Shown here: piece after piece, positions 13,110 to 25,616 of the stretch | Position numbering within the stretch: position 1 is the first letter of the stretch | Layout: every line of letters begins with the position of its first letter | NCBI RefSeq assembly: GCF_964355755.1 | Contig: NC_092680.1 | Coordinates: forward strand, 17,091,001-17,151,000 | Length of the DNA stretch: 60,000 nt | Reading direction: 5' to 3' | From: Antedon mediterranea | Taxonomy: Eukaryota; Echinodermata; Crinoidea; Comatulida; Antedonidae | Position numbers and translations under genes: made by a program | Notes under the pieces: model-generated | Seen by the model: only the letters and a program-made list of their open reading frames with translations | Told to the model about the DNA's origin: nothing | The model's database searches: none

Positions 13110-13693
13110 ACAATAATGTAGGTCTATTGTATTTTTCTCTCGCAGTCAATGTGATTTGCAAGAACGCGCGGCACGTTAAGTTGCCAATCACAGATTGCGC
13201 TTAGCATTACCATTTTTTAAGAACACATACGCATGTACGTAGAAAGCTTATGTCCTAACTACGAAATTAGTTGAATATTTGAAAAAAAAATCGACTATGG
13301 TATCTAGGCCTACTAAACGCACTACATTTTATATTGTACAATGTTATCACAAAACGTTGACAGACAAAACGTTCATCAATATTTCGGCGCGCGCGTAAAA
13401 TTAGTCATACATGATGACTGTGGTAACCGCGGATTTACATGGCACATAACAGGTTCTTAACAGTTTAGAGAAACACACAGCTTTGCACGTAAGACCTATT
13501 CTTAATAATCCATACCAAATCGTGTATGAATTTCCCGTAAGTCATTAAAACGACCTGGTAGTAATTAAAGTTGTTGTTTTGGATAGGGCAAGATCGAGCC
13601 CTAAGCCACCTTCGATCGAACGTGATTCTCGGGACATTTTATGGACTTAGCCCAAGGTATCTAAACACAAATTATAAGCCTAGATTCTTGCAC
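13110..13693. other. Non-coding DNA upstream of a candidate exon
   Basis: Contains a GC-rich CGGCGCGCGCG patch near 13384 and a TAGGCCTA word at 13306. If 12911-13109 is a real first exon, its 5' UTR and promoter would lie here, but I see no TATA box or other firm signal. Confidence 0.4.
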
Positions 13694-14529
13694 TAAAGCC
13701 CCTTTCTCACAGAGCTGAGTGCCAGGAATATTGCGGGAATATACCATTACCATGCCGGTATGGTTTTCTGTGAGAACGGGTCGTCTTGGCATCATGCCGG
13801 CACCATGCCGGCATCGACATGACCTGCTTTAGACCTAGTAATATTCTAGGGATATTCCCCGCAATGCCAGACGGGCATTCTGTGAGAACGTAACGTCGTT
13901 ATATTCCGGGGTTCCCTGTCGAGGCTTCAGACACCTTGCGCGGTCAAGTGTATCACTTTGGCGCCGATTCAATTCAATTAACAATAATAATGTCAAACTG
14001 GAGGGATAATGAGATAAGAGAGCTGCTTAAAATAAGGGGACAAGAAGAAATTTGTAGCATAATCTATAGCAGGCCTGGGCCATATAGGCCTAGCTAGCTC
14101 TTTGTTGGTGCCTAACTAGCCTGACCCTTCGTCGCCTTGTAAATTGTACAGCCTCCTAAGGTGTTTTACAGATTGCCGATGACGGCTAATTAATTGCTGT
14201 ACCTGTATAATATATGCACAATATACTGTACATAGCATGTATTGCATAAATATGCTATAAAGGAAGATAATAATCTGTAACCTAACATTCGCCGCCATAT
14301 ATCCCTAGACAAAAACAATAACAATAAAGGACGCCCTCAATAATTATTTTGTCAGAGACTTTTTATTGGCCGAATATGCCCGACTCCTTTCTCACAGAAA
14401 GCCGGTATATACCGGTTATATTTCCGGCACGATAGTCCGATGAGAATGGGTATATGCCGGTAACGATACCGGCACGACGCCAGCACTGTACCGGTATATT
14501 GCAGACACATCTGTGAGAAAGGGGCTTAA
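13694..14529. mobile_element. Non-autonomous DNA transposon with TTAA-type ends
   Basis: GCCCCTTTCTCACAGA at 13698-13713 is the exact inverse complement of TCTGTGAGAAAGGGGC at 14510-14525, giving an 828-bp element. The right flank is TTAA (14526-14529) and the left flank TAAA (13694-13697), which fits a TTAA target duplication with one change. Inside, the end motif recurs as TTCTGTGAGAACG (13768, 13878) and as CTTTCTCACAGAAAG (14388), and both sides carry clustered GCCGGTAT/ATACCGGC words. No transposase frame is present. TTAA duplications are known for piggyBac and Kolobok; which family applies here is not decided. Confidence 0.75.
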
Positions 14530-14929
14530 GTGAAAGTAAATTGTCTCTCTATTAAAAAAGAAGCGTCTGAGCGACAGTTGCATTTATAATTTACTGGAAT
14601 ACATTTTTATAACAAGGGTTATGCTGTGTAATTAGCAATCATAATTTAGTTTTATTTGAAGTGACCGATGGTCGTTTATGGCGTAATCGCTCTTTGGTTA
14701 CCACTTATCCCTTGCATTATCAGATCATAATTAATACACAGGTAAAAATATTATTTTGAAACAATTGGAATATTCTTAATATGAGTAATAATTAAATGTT
14801 GAATCTTCTTCTCATTTTTAAAATAGTTGTTCAGTCTTTTGTTTTCTATTATGCGAGTTCACCCAGCTTTATTCCTGTTTGTGTCGGTTTTACGTTTTTT
14901 ATATCACGTTGTAAAGCTCTTATTATCCC

Positions 14930-15001
14930 AATAATTTTACCAAGTGTGATGTACTTGTCCAAATATGGTAGTGATATTTGATAGTGTAGACAGAGCTTTA
15001 A
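14930..15001 (+). mobile_element. MITE fragment (CTCTGTCTACAC family), right end
   Basis: Ends with ATAGTGTAGACAGAGCTTTA and carries the internal words AGTGTGATGT and CCAAATATGGTAGTGATA seen in the full copies at 21352 and 32596. The left end is missing. Confidence 0.65.
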
Positions 15002-15142
15002 TCATTTAAAAAGAGAATATCTACCGGTAAGCCTACACAGTTATTATACGAATACAAAAATTAAAAAAGAAATATTAAAACCGAATAGAATAATTATACA
15101 GAATTTGTACATAATTGTATATAATTTATATAATAATATTGG

Positions 15143-15476
15143 TTTTAGGCATAATTAAGTTTCGTACTAAGTAGGCCTGGCGGCTCCAATATTCACCAAT
15201 CACAATTTCACTTAACTCAATACATATTTAAGTATTTTTTATTTCCTTGGTCTAAGTGTGAATGGTGAATACGGCCAGTGGCCTAGAATTGACATTTTCA
15301 GGTACAATTAAAGCTATTTCGCATTTAAAGTTACCGTATTCCAGACGGTATGGTACCGGTGAATTGGATTAGCAGTCACTATATGTTACTACTGAAATTA
15401 AAACGCAAAATTAATTATACAATTGCAGTTAAATACAGTGTTTAATTTTTTTAAATCGTCTATAAATATACGATTC
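15143..15476 (+). repeat. Direct duplication, copy 1
   Basis: Shares with 15543-15798 an ordered set of blocks: TTTTAGGCATAATTA, a TAGGCCTGG word, TGACATTTTCAGGTACAATT, CCAGACGGTATGGTACCGG, GGATTAGCAGTCACTATA and TCTATAAATATACGATTCA. Copy 1 is about 80 bases longer in its first half. Most of the shared part differs by few bases, so the duplication or insertion is fairly young. No protein frame is shared. Confidence 0.85.
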
Positions 15477-15542
15477 AACATAATTTGTGTACAGAATTAT
15501 TTATTTTCTTAAAAACTAGACATTAAAACGGTAATTGAATCG

Positions 15543-15798
15543 TTTTAGGCATAATTAGGTTTCGTCCTTTATAAAATAGGCCTGGCCTAGAAATGACATT
15601 TTCAGGTACAATTAAAGCCATTTCTCATTTACAGTTGCATTTAAAGGTACCGTAAACCAGACGGTATGGTACCGGTGAATTGGATTAGCAGTCACTATAA
15701 TGTTAACTATTGAAATTAAAACGTAAAATTAACTATAAAATTGCAGTTAAATACAGTGTTTAATTTTTTTTTTTTAATCGTCTATAAATATACGATTC
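15543..15798 (+). repeat. Direct duplication, copy 2
   Basis: Second copy of the segment at 15143-15476, offset 400 bases at its left end and 322 at its right. It lacks part of the block between the TAGGCCTGG word and TGACATTTTCAGG that copy 1 has, and its T tract is longer. It could be a tandem duplication or two copies of an uncharacterised repeat. Confidence 0.85.
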
Positions 15799-16722
15799 AG
15801 TAACATCACACGCTGATATTAAACATTAACGGCAATGTCCACTACAGTATATCCATTAACGTACTTATATACTAATGAGTCTATTCGATTTATAGCAATT
15901 ATAGGTAAACGCAACAATAATTATGTAATTTATAGAGATTTCTGATACGTTTACTAATGCACTACTGTTAATACAGTATACAAATTATTGAAACAATTTA
16001 TTGAAATCATTAACATAAAGGGCAACACAAACTCAAAATGAAAATTAACCGATTTTTAAATAAGGTAACGTGAGAAAATACAGGCGGATTTATTTTAATA
16101 AAATACCATAATTTAATTTTTTTAAGAGAACAAGCAAACAAATAAAACTTTATTTATTTTATTTATTTAACAACATCTTTATAGAGGATTACACAATCAG
16201 AAAAAAGAAAAACCTGTTTTGCATTGTGGTCCTGTCAAAATAAATCAGGGGGAAAAAAGAAATGTAGTTTTATTTTAAAAAAAAAGTGAGATCGATATAG
16301 CTTTGAATGAAGAAATTGAGAATATTTAAGTTCAGTTGGTGAGGTTATTCGATAAATGCTACAGTACATGATAGAATACATAACAAACAATTTAAACAAT
16401 TTAAATTCAATTTTTGCAGGATGCTTTTCTGCATGGCCTAAACTATACTGTTCAATTTGTTTTATCACACTATCTTTATTATTTGTTTTTATTAATTACA
16501 CGTTAAAAAATGACTACGTCAGATTCCGTCTTCAAAGCTCATCTAATGTATCTCTAATTATTGGATGGTCAATAGGCGAGCCACACAAATAGTGAACCGG
16601 CTATAATGGTATTAAGGCTATAGTGTAGAATACGACGTTGCGTATAACACACCTTTGAGATCCTCCGTAAGAATTCAAAGAAGGAGATATTCCAGAACTC
16701 AATCACTACCATCTTGATGTAA
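15799..16722. other. AT-rich non-coding DNA
   Basis: Very AT-rich. A T-rich tract followed by AACAACATCTTTATAGAGG near 16145-16190 faintly resembles TCAACCATCTTTACAGAG at about 38868-38884, possibly an old retroelement tail. Open frames here are low-complexity Phe/Ile/Asn-rich and not believed. Confidence 0.4.
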
Positions 16723-16899
16723 GCTTGTTATAAATCGTTAATTGATGAGCAAGATTTAGTGATTTCTAAAAAGAGTTCAACCGCTTCAGGTGCCAATCCA
16801 TTTGAAATGGACCGTGATATATTGACCAACAAACTATCACGCCTGGTATACCTGGTGGCAATTGCGTTGATCCGCCTGCTGATGAGCTGGAACTCGCAG
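16723..16899 (+). CDS. Possible exon with hydrophobic segment
   Basis: An open frame ends at a good donor, CGCAG|GTAAGC, after 16899 in phase 0. From about 16759 it reads a Ser/Lys-rich stretch, then NPFEMDRDILTNKLSRL, then a hydrophobic run (LVYLVAIALIRLLMSW) just before the donor. Third codon positions are G/C-richer than nearby DNA. No strong acceptor with a pyrimidine tract is visible upstream, so the left edge is unsure; a stop lies at 16720. The minus strand is also open over the same stretch (16728-16931), so the coding strand itself is not settled. I do not recognise the protein. Confidence 0.2.
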
Positions 16900-17293
16900 G
16901 TAAGCCAGGTCAATAGAGAATTTACCTGCAAGCGCTATGACGGGCCGTTATAGATTAGTGTACGGATTAGTGGCCTTCTATACATGGATTTCTCTTATGC
17001 AAGTAAGCTGCCGCGCTTTCATCTTTAGTTTTGCTTTTTAACACATGGAAATAATATATTTTCTGGTGATCCATATGATGCGATGGCCATTATTGCTTGT
17101 ATCGGCCCACAATTAAACACGATGAAATAAAAATAGGAACAATTTACAATATTGTAAGCACATGATTTGACTGAAATCTATTTGGCCTACAATTGACATT
17201 GTATTGGGACATTCTGCAGCAATAGAGATTATTGGACTAATAAGGTCCAACAATAGAAAGTGAGATTTTACGATTTAAATGTTGTTGATTGAA

Positions 17294-17312
17294 TGACGAT
17301 GACGATGACGAT
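17294..17312. repeat. (GACGAT)n microsatellite
   Basis: Three tandem GACGAT-type units. Short and of no known function. Confidence 0.8.
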
Positions 17313-17860
17313 ACTTTTGTGCTATACCTGATGTCGCTGACTATATGACAATGACTACAATTACATAATCCATATAACCCGACTATTAATATAATATATC
17401 GGGTATATAATATAATGCAAGCAAATCTAAATCTTTGAAAGTGAAACATAAGATTGTAAATAAAACAAAAGACAGATGCCAGTCATAAGGCGTGTGGTGA
17501 AAGAAAAGGAAATGAAAAGTGATGTATTGAGTGAGAAAATGAAAGAGAAACAGCTATACGGTAGCTATATAAAGCCGATCTGAATTTGTAACACCGAGCA
17601 ATACAACGGAAGTTAAGAAACTCCTCAAGATGGTCAAGATAATGCAAGCCAAATAATATCAACGCTTTCTAACACCAACTATTAGTATAGGCATAAGGTT
17701 ACCAAGGAGCAACGCAAGTGATCTGACCAATCATAATCGATAGATTACTCAAACTGGCGCTTTTCATTGACCTGCGTTGCGTCCGTCGTAGTAGGATTTC
17801 TTGTGAACTTTCGTAATCACATGGATAAAGAAAGTGTCATAGCGCGTGTTCACATGACCT

Positions 17861-17921
17861 ATGCAAATTCAGTAGTCATTCTACGCATGCTCAAATGTTT
17901 CTGAGCGCATGCATAATGACT
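17861..17921. promoter_or_regulatory. Octamer word next to an imperfect hairpin
   Basis: ATGCAAAT, the POU-factor octamer, sits at 17861-17868. Immediately after it, 17874-17893 and 17902-17921 form an imperfect inverted repeat (AGTCATT...GCATGCTCA against TGAGCGCATGC...AATGACT) with a short loop. There is no nearby gene, so this could equally be a worn transposon end. Confidence 0.25.
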
Positions 17922-18465
17922 TTTCGACTCGATAGCTGCGTTTTTGGTATGGTGTACAAAAGGTCATACCATACGCCATTAGTACTGATGATTTGTATAT
18001 CCATAATAAGGTAGTAGTGCTTATTCATGAATCTCATTTTTCAAATTGAATAAACAAATTAATTTACTTTCCAGGTACCGTACATTGTATACGGTGTGAA
18101 ATAAACTTAACACTCATTATTCACATTCAAAACTCTGAATTCTCTGAAATATAGGCCTAGCGATAAATAAAACAACGTTTCGAAGTACATTATACAATAC
18201 TTCGTGACTGCATTTATTTCCGCCTCTATAATTTATAGGGAAAAGAAAGATCATGTTGAATTGACAATCTGTAATACTTAGCTGGCCCATAATGAATTTA
18301 ATTTCCAGTCGAGTTAGGCATGGTCATTGAGGCTTTAAGATGTTTAATCGTGTGGACTAAGTCATTTGGAGTGGTCACAATGAGATAAAAATCAGTAAAG
18401 CAGGGTGTTGGATCGTGTTGAGAAAAATAAGTAAGTCTACACGATTCAATATCAACTCGCGAATA

Positions 18466-18606
18466 CAGTAGAACCTCTAGTTTGGGACACCCTATTTAGG
18501 GGTCAACCCTCTTAAGGAGACATTTTCTAATGACATGAACGAAAGACAACATTGGGAATGATTCCCAACTCAGGGGACGCTCACATTTAGTTCAGAGGTT
18601 CCCTTA
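18466..18606. mobile_element. pogo-like MITE, about 140 bp
   Basis: Begins TACAGTAGAACCTCTAG and has GGGACACCC and AGGGGTCAACCC just inside; near the right end TTTAGTTCAGAGGTTC is an imperfect inverse complement of the left end. CAGTAGAACCTC-type ends with TA flanks recall pogo/Tigger MITEs; that assignment is from memory. Related fragments occur at 35119, 39503 and 47536. Confidence 0.5.
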
Positions 18607-20845
18607 ATATGGGATATGTATAGTTTAGGTGGTTATATAGACGGCTTAACATTGATAGAGCCAGAGTTTTAATCTTAAGAGGAATGGAATACCCTTCGGA
18701 GATCTCATAGGGGCCAAATTCAAACGTTTCTTCGGCAAACAAGGATCTATTTTGTTCATATCAAGCCTACAGAAAGATGAACTCCATCCATCTAGAAGTT
18801 AAGTCGTCAAAACAACGCTTGAAATACTTAATTGGAGAGCATTCAAATGCCAATTTATTTTGAAACCTCTAATCTTATACTGCCTTTACCAATTGCAATA
18901 ATTGAATTTGCACGTTCGAGTGTGTAACAATCCGGAACAAGACGTGTTTATCCCCATTCGTCAGAGATGAAATATTCCTTTAATCAGCTTCCCCCAATTG
19001 TTAGCAGAATTGACATCATCTCGCATGCGATGTATACACAAAAAGCCGTTTAATATCCGCAGATGATGGATTCGATTGAAAACGGGTGAAAATATCTCGT
19101 TATTTGAAGTTAATTGGAATTTTCTGCGTCGCTAGTTCTATTCTTGGATATTTACTAAAGCAATGCTGATGTTTTCTTTGAATGATTAGGATTTAAATTG
19201 AATAATGGATTAACACACATTGAATTCATGGATGCCCATGGTAACCAAATTCTTAATTATTTAGGACACGGAATGTATTGAAAAACAGAGACTTTTACAA
19301 TGGTGCAAGTCATAAAAATACTATACTTTGAAACATGGTCGTATATGAGATTACATGCATCGAATCAATTCCCGTGATAACGAACCTCCTAATTATTTAG
19401 GACGTGGAATGTATTACAAATAAATTATCAAACTTAAAAATGCAAAATGAATTTTTCAATAAAATATTAAACCTCATCGTTTATTTTCGGGTCTCAATTT
19501 AATGTTATCGGTACAGATATTTAAAAATAAAACCGTTTCCATTTATTTTATATAATAATATATAATATAAAGACATAGTAGGCTTAGTTATTTATTTGAG
19601 TTATCTGTGGTATACCGGAGTTATATCAGGACATACACCGTAGTTATTTCGGAGGTACTGGAGTTATATCAGAGGTATATCGGAGGTATACCGACGTTAT
19701 ACCGGCGATATACCGGAGTTATATCGGACGTACGGAGTTAAGGGCACGGGGGCTTGCGTCGGATGTAAAACACGGATCAGCTTAAGCGTGCATAACGCCA
19801 TTCTATTGTGCGTGTGAGCACAACATAACAACATTTTAGAAGGGAATATAGAACACGACGACAGGGTATTCAAACGAATATGATTTAATATTTCAACTCC
19901 TACATAGCTCGTAATGAATCTAGCGTTAACCCAATAAAGAAGCGCGCCCATGCGTAGGACTCATCAATAGAATTAGTACGCTTCGTCACCTAGCTCCATA
20001 ACGTATATTCTTCTAGTTTATCACCATGATACCTTGCCTAAGGTCGTAACAATTAAATAAACACACCGTTGATGCCAAGTATAATTTCATATCGAGCAGA
20101 AATTCGCGGTAATTCGAGAACATTTGCATGACACGCATCGACATCCTAGACTATCTTCTGTTGGAAACCGTTGCGCGATCGATCACGTGGCTTAGCAGCA
20201 TACGGGGTTTATTAATACGAACTTGTGTATGGTATTTATACACCCTAAAGCATTAGGTTTCCTTCATGCGTGGATAAATATTGCATTACCTGGGGCTGTC
20301 TAAAAACACACCTTGTCGAATTATTGAGCCCAGAGGTACTCAACCTGTCAGTTGTGAAAAGCATCGAGCTAACGTATTATTTTTCTTTCAATTTGGCCGA
20401 ATTATAGCGAACAACCAACAAAAGTCAATCCCGTTTTATAGACTCGATCATCAAAGATATCAGTGATATTAAAGTACCCGTGAACTTACTATTCTATTTA
20501 AGGTCCCCTTTTCAAATGATTATTTTTAAGTATTTCTTTTCAATTCGCTTTATTTTCAACCGGTTTAATTTCAAACTGTATTGTCTAACTTCTAGAATCA
20601 TGCCGCTATTTTATAGTACTTTTTATTATCACGGACAAATTAAATACAACGGTAATTTATATAGGTATATAAAACACCATTTTTAAACACTTAATTGCAA
20701 AGATATTATCATATTGTTATATACACCCTATTAATTACACGGTTCATGGTTTACTGTCTCTCAATAGATAAAACATGTTAATTAAAAGGACAATTCTCAA
20801 TTAAGCTAAACTTGGTTTTGAATATCGAGTCTCACTAGTTTCTAG
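18607..20845. other. Non-coding DNA with minor repeats
   Basis: A short direct repeat, TAATTATTTAGGAC followed by GGAATGTATT, occurs near 19252 and 19391. A degenerate tandem tract is listed separately at 19606-19740. Open frames on both strands around 19700-19950 and 20280-20690 show no recognised motif. Confidence 0.45.
19606..19740. repeat. Degenerate short tandem repeat
   Basis: Repeated variants of GGAGTTATATCGG and GGTATACCGG, spaced about 13-20 bases, with at least seven recognisable units. Several units are themselves near-palindromic (GGTATACC). Units are too diverged to give one exact period. Confidence 0.65.
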
Positions 20846-20984
20846 TTAATATTAGAAAAAGATAACTAGTTTTGCACATATGGCGTTTCATACGTATTCA
20901 GTTCGAAAACACAGACAAAAATCGAAACGCCGACTGGTGGACTAACATAAAAAGACCATAACTACAACCTAAGGACAAGTCTAC
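20846..20984 (+). repeat. 140-bp dispersed repeat, copy 2
   Basis: Same family as 5773-5912 and 51333-51467. It shares with copy 3 an unbroken TTTGCACATATGGCGTTTCA and ATACGT, then GACAAAAATCGA, a CATAAAAAGAC-type block and CAAGTCTA. All three copies lie in the same orientation. Confidence 0.7.
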
Positions 20985-21351
20985 ATAATAACAAAAAAAA
21001 AAGGTTTATAGGCCTATGCTTAATTTTTCGGCGCACCATACCCGAATATTATATTATATATAATAAACTAGGTCTGGTAGAAATAAACATTTATTTTTTT
21101 ATACTATTTTTTGGATCTTTGTATTCTTGCTGACATTCTGAGCTATATGTAGCCTATGACAGACTATATCAATGTATGACAGTGGTTTTCATCAATGAAT
21201 ATCATTATATTTCTCACGTAGTGATTCCCGCGGGTCATCATTCAACACTGATCCTTTTCAGTCCTTCTGGCAAAATAAAACCATAACAATTTAGCTATTG
21301 CATGCTGATATATTAATAGGCTAACAAAGTAGACCTACATTAGCTCGAATC
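20985..21351. other. AT-rich spacer
   Basis: An A tract, a TAGGCCTA word at 21009 and ATATTATATTATATATAAT near 21050. Nothing else seen. Confidence 0.5.
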
Positions 21352-21513
21352 TAAAGCTATGTCTACACTATCAAACTAGTTTGACAAACAAGTGTGATGT
21401 GCTTAAATATGGTGATGATATGCCCAAATACGGTAGTGATATGTCATCATCATGTCTATTTATGGCCGCATCACATCTTTTTGTCACATAAAGTTTGATA
21501 GTGTAGACAAAGC
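21352..21513 (+). mobile_element. Palindromic MITE, full copy (162 bp)
   Basis: Left end TAAAGCTATGTCTACAC and right end GTGTAGACAAAGC are inverted repeats extended inward by TATCAAACT / AGTTTGATA. The centre holds ATATGGTGATGATATG, CCCAAATACGGTAGTGATAT and CATCATCATG. Further copies are at 31795, 32596, 33485 and 59161 and a fragment at 14930. There is no coding capacity, and the superfamily is not identified. Confidence 0.8.
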
Positions 21514-22900
21514 GCCACAAAGGTTAAAAGGATAAGAAACAAAAATACGGTAATGTATATAATCTATAGATATCGATACATATTAAAGTAGAAAATTCCC
21601 CACGTTCATCAATCGTCGTGAAATTTCCCTTAAACGTCGTCCTACTTTCTAACGTCCGCCAATTCGCCTTTTATCCTGAACCTAACCATGCTTCTCTAAC
21701 CAAGGCAAACATTTTGTCGCAGCCAGAGATAAGATCAAAAGCTCAGTGTCCTGTTGATAGATTGCCTTGCTCTAACCATGGACCTAATAGATACATGTTC
21801 TAACGTAACGATTTTACGCATAGGCCTAATATTCAAAATGATGTAACACATAATAATATTAATAAGGTTAAATGTGTTGTGAATTCTCACTTTAACTCAT
21901 TTCCAAAGTGATTCTTAAACGAATAGGCCTAATAATAACAAGAAAACAAAATCGCGAACTAAAAACATGAGACACAACAGAACAACATAACAGAACAAAA
22001 AAACAGAAGCTGCGTAGAATTGAATGTTATCGAGTTACTGTACCAAAGATAAATGACATCACCCGTCAACAGCCGATAAAAGTAGACGTGTCGACGGCTT
22101 GATTGTGGAGTTATTTTCGTTAATAAATAACGTCTCCTACTAGGCCTCTATACTATACATTGAAAACAATCCACATAAAATATGCGTTATAATACTGAGA
22201 TATTTTTATTGGGATTCTTTTAACTGAGAGCAATCGTAAGTCACAAGGGTTGTCAGCAAATCTTATTGTTCCGGACACAAGTAATTTGTCGGGGTTGTAA
22301 GTAACACCAACTTGGCGATGACTGACAGCAGGTATGTGACGCCGGCAAGCAGATGGTGGACAGGTGAGCGTATCCCAGCATGCAATGCAATCAACAATCA
22401 CATTCCTTCAAGACGTGTTTTTAAACCAGATAAGTATCAAGGTCTCTTGGATTCGTTAAACGCGCTCTATAGATGTTCTCCCCCGTCCTGATTTAATACG
22501 TATGGAATGCCTGAGAGAGGTGTCGGTGGTTGAGGATTGATAACAACATATGTCATTCCGGTATATTTTGTTACCGACACATCATATAATACTCAACACG
22601 ATATTCTGTTTTAAATATCGAACATACAGAACTGTTAAAATAAACAAACATCAGGGAAGAGTGACACTAACTCTTCCCCGTAAACATAAAACTGTAAGGA
22701 TAAGGAATAGGACAGTTGTTTTGGTATTCAACATAGCAATGTGGTTTTAAAACTTGGTCCTCATACGCAACACACGGACGTAAGTGAGTGAACCGCACGA
22801 AAAGTCGACGCCGCGATGAATCACCCGAACTGTGATTTGTGACGACGTGAATTGCGCTGCGTTCAAGTGGGAACCAAGATTAATTTAGCATGTATACACC

Positions 22901-22980
22901 AATCACTTAATTGATTGATCAATCAAAATAAAACGATTGGTCGATTAATCGATCAATCAAGCAGTCAATCAATCAATCAA
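22901..22980. repeat. (ATCA)n / TGAT tract with self-complementarity
   Basis: Alternating runs of ATCA and its complement TGAT (ATTGATTGATCAATCA, GATTAATCGATCAATCA, then four AATC units) make the tract able to fold on itself. It is a decayed tetranucleotide microsatellite that includes an inversion. Confidence 0.75.
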
Positions 22981-23422
22981 CATACTGACCAAATCGACCT
23001 ATTCGTGTCTTATGGGTTTCTATACTATTACCACGTTAGCACAAAGGTACGTGGGGACCGTGGTTTGGAATTATAATTATATTATAAGGAATGAAATTTT
23101 TGAATATTCATAATCTATCTATACTACAAGTAAAAATGTTTACTTATATTTCTCGCGGGACCAGTTTAAAAGAATTTTAGTGTGTTGGCATACTACATTG
23201 ATTGATGTGTTAATTGATGCGAAAGTGGTAGTGAAACATGTTGAATGTAACTCTATCACCTTTTTAAATTCTGCTTTATTCAAGCAGAAATCTATCCATA
23301 TGCCGCCGCACATCATAAAGTAGTATAATAACAATGCAAAACAAAAACTGCATATTATGGCCTACTCTGAAGGAAATAAAGGTATATAGATTTTAGTTCT
23401 CTTGGTTTACCCAGGGAGTTGT

Positions 23423-23451
23423 TATAATAATAATAATAATAACAACACTAC

Positions 23452-23483
<32 letters not shown>

Positions 23484-23484
23484 T
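23423..23484. repeat. (AAT)n microsatellite
   Basis: About twenty AAT triplets interrupted once by AACAACACTACT. It encodes an Asn run in one frame, which is a by-product. Confidence 0.95.
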
Positions 23485-25616
23485 TTATTGGTTACTCTCC
23501 TTTAAAACGGAGGAACACTCTTGTAACAAGAGGTTCGACCCATACAAAATGTTTACAAAATTAAGTCATACAGTTATTACAATATCCTATAGGCCTATAT
23601 ATACAAAAGCTACAAAAAGTTAATAATGGTTCACAATTACATAATTTCAAGCAGCACAAATTCTACTGACTTATTAACAGTAATTCGATAATTAACAACT
23701 CCCTGGTTTACCGTACTAAGGAAGCGTTGGACCTTATTTGTTGTAGATACTTTACAGATCTTTTCGAGGAGTGACATTCTTTAGTTCAAATAAGAATATT
23801 TCACTGTTGCTAGTACCACGTCCTGTCCTATCCATTTTTTTTGGAAAGGAATTACTTTTGTTGACTATTAGGTATTTCATCATATTTAGGTCTATGCTTG
23901 TGTCTAAACGGCGAGTGGACTTATAGGCCTATGAAAAAATGGAAAATCAGTAATGTCTCTTTATTCTTGACGAAGAATGCAGTCCATTAATAGTAATACT
24001 TTCTACGACAAATCTGGTAGAAATTGATATCCTGTGTCATTGATTTTCTCACTAATAAGTAAAGTGGTCCATTCCGGAAACCCCTTCATCAACTAGATCA
24101 ACCATTACACACGTCCTAATAGAGCGAAACACGTCCTCACGTCTCATTTAGCTATTTTTGTTCAATTATTTCCGATATAACCCCAGGGTTGAAGACATGT
24201 CCTAATTGATGGGGAACACATCATGCGTTGGTGATCTGTTTGGAGCTGAAGTTGACGTGCTATTTAATCACACTAATAATATATGATCAGACTAAAATAG
24301 AAGTGGAGAACATGAGGCCTCACTTCAGCTTCAATTGTTTCTGTATTTAGCCTAGCCCTATTCTTTATAAATCATGGAATGTTATAAGTTCTCGATTGAA
24401 TCTCAACTTAAATGCCTATCTACAAATTCACTGTTAATTAATTTAATCCATAATGGAAATATCGGATTAAGCAAATTCGGTTGTAATTCGAACTTTGAGC
24501 TTTTAAATGTCGCGTCAGCCATGGTGACACGCGATAGCACATGCAGGTTGAATCATACAGTACGGACCGTAGTCCTCCTTTAAACTAAATGAAACGGCTT
24601 TTAGGCCTACAAGGACCAGGCCTACATGAACAAACGTTAAAGTGCTGGGCCTACACACTTTTTCATTGGTGTTTTTCACTTAATAAATAATAGAAACATA
24701 AATTTGTTTTTATAAAAAAAAAAAATAATTACTGGTTTAATATAAAAACAAATCAATACGCTTTTTTCCCCAATAAAACCAATAATAAAAATCCCCGCGA
24801 CATATCTGTGGCTAATTTATCACATAATTGTGTTATCATCATCCGGTTAGATAGGTTATCAGAAATAATAGTTGTATTAATTGATTATTAACAATCATCT
24901 ACATCCTCAATCTTTATACTATCGATTGACGAGAAGGAAATCATTTTATTGATGTATAAATCATTTGTTTATAAAGATAATTTCAACTTCTACAGAAATA
25001 TTACAACCTTTCGATACACATCTAAAATGATAAATGTCATTTTTATCGGATGAAGTGTTTGCATTGAAGAAACTTTGCAACCTTTATGAACTATATTAAT
25101 AATTTGGTGTTTGTTTTCCGTCAAAGTTATCAAAATTGCTTTATAAAGTTATGTCTATCAAATAACGTGTTATCTAGACAAACATTGAGCCATTAATAGA
25201 AAGACATGCAGGTAAAGGTTCAGAGCCCTTCAGTGATGATTGTCTATTTTAAGGTATAGGCTTATGAACAAAAATATTCAGTAATTAGGCCCACAGTAAC
25301 AAATCTAGTATTGTCCACTGAAAAAATTTGGTAGAATATGCCATTTTAATGTCGGATAATATTTATCCACTTTGACAAAAAAATGGATCGAACAAAAATT
25401 ACCTTCAAATTGACTGCCAGCCAATGTATTTTTGGTTGAATTTAACCATTTATTTTGTCATTTTTTATATTTTAAATAAATAAAACGTTCAACAAAACAA
25501 AAGACCGATATAAATGCGCGCCTGTTTATGTTGTGTGATTTATTTTAAGTACCGTTTTATCATCATCATATCACGTATTATATACCTTGTAGACAAGAAA
25601 TGCATGATTTTTATAT

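Larger units (their letters stand above)
16900..18465. other. Non-coding DNA, no gene recognised
   Basis: Mostly AT-rich. A patch at 17700-17790 holds inverted words GCAACGCA / TGCGTTGC (17710 and 17773) about 60 bases apart, possibly an old inverted-repeat element. Nothing else is supported. Confidence 0.4.
21514..25616. other. Non-coding DNA with microsatellites
   Basis: Holds an ATCA-rich tract and an AAT microsatellite (listed separately) and TAGGCCTA words at 21823, 21927, 22142, 23590, 23926, 24603 and 24618. Frames at 21618-21803 (plus) and 22153-22401 (minus) have mixed composition but no recognised motif or clear splice sites, so they are not called. Confidence 0.45.
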
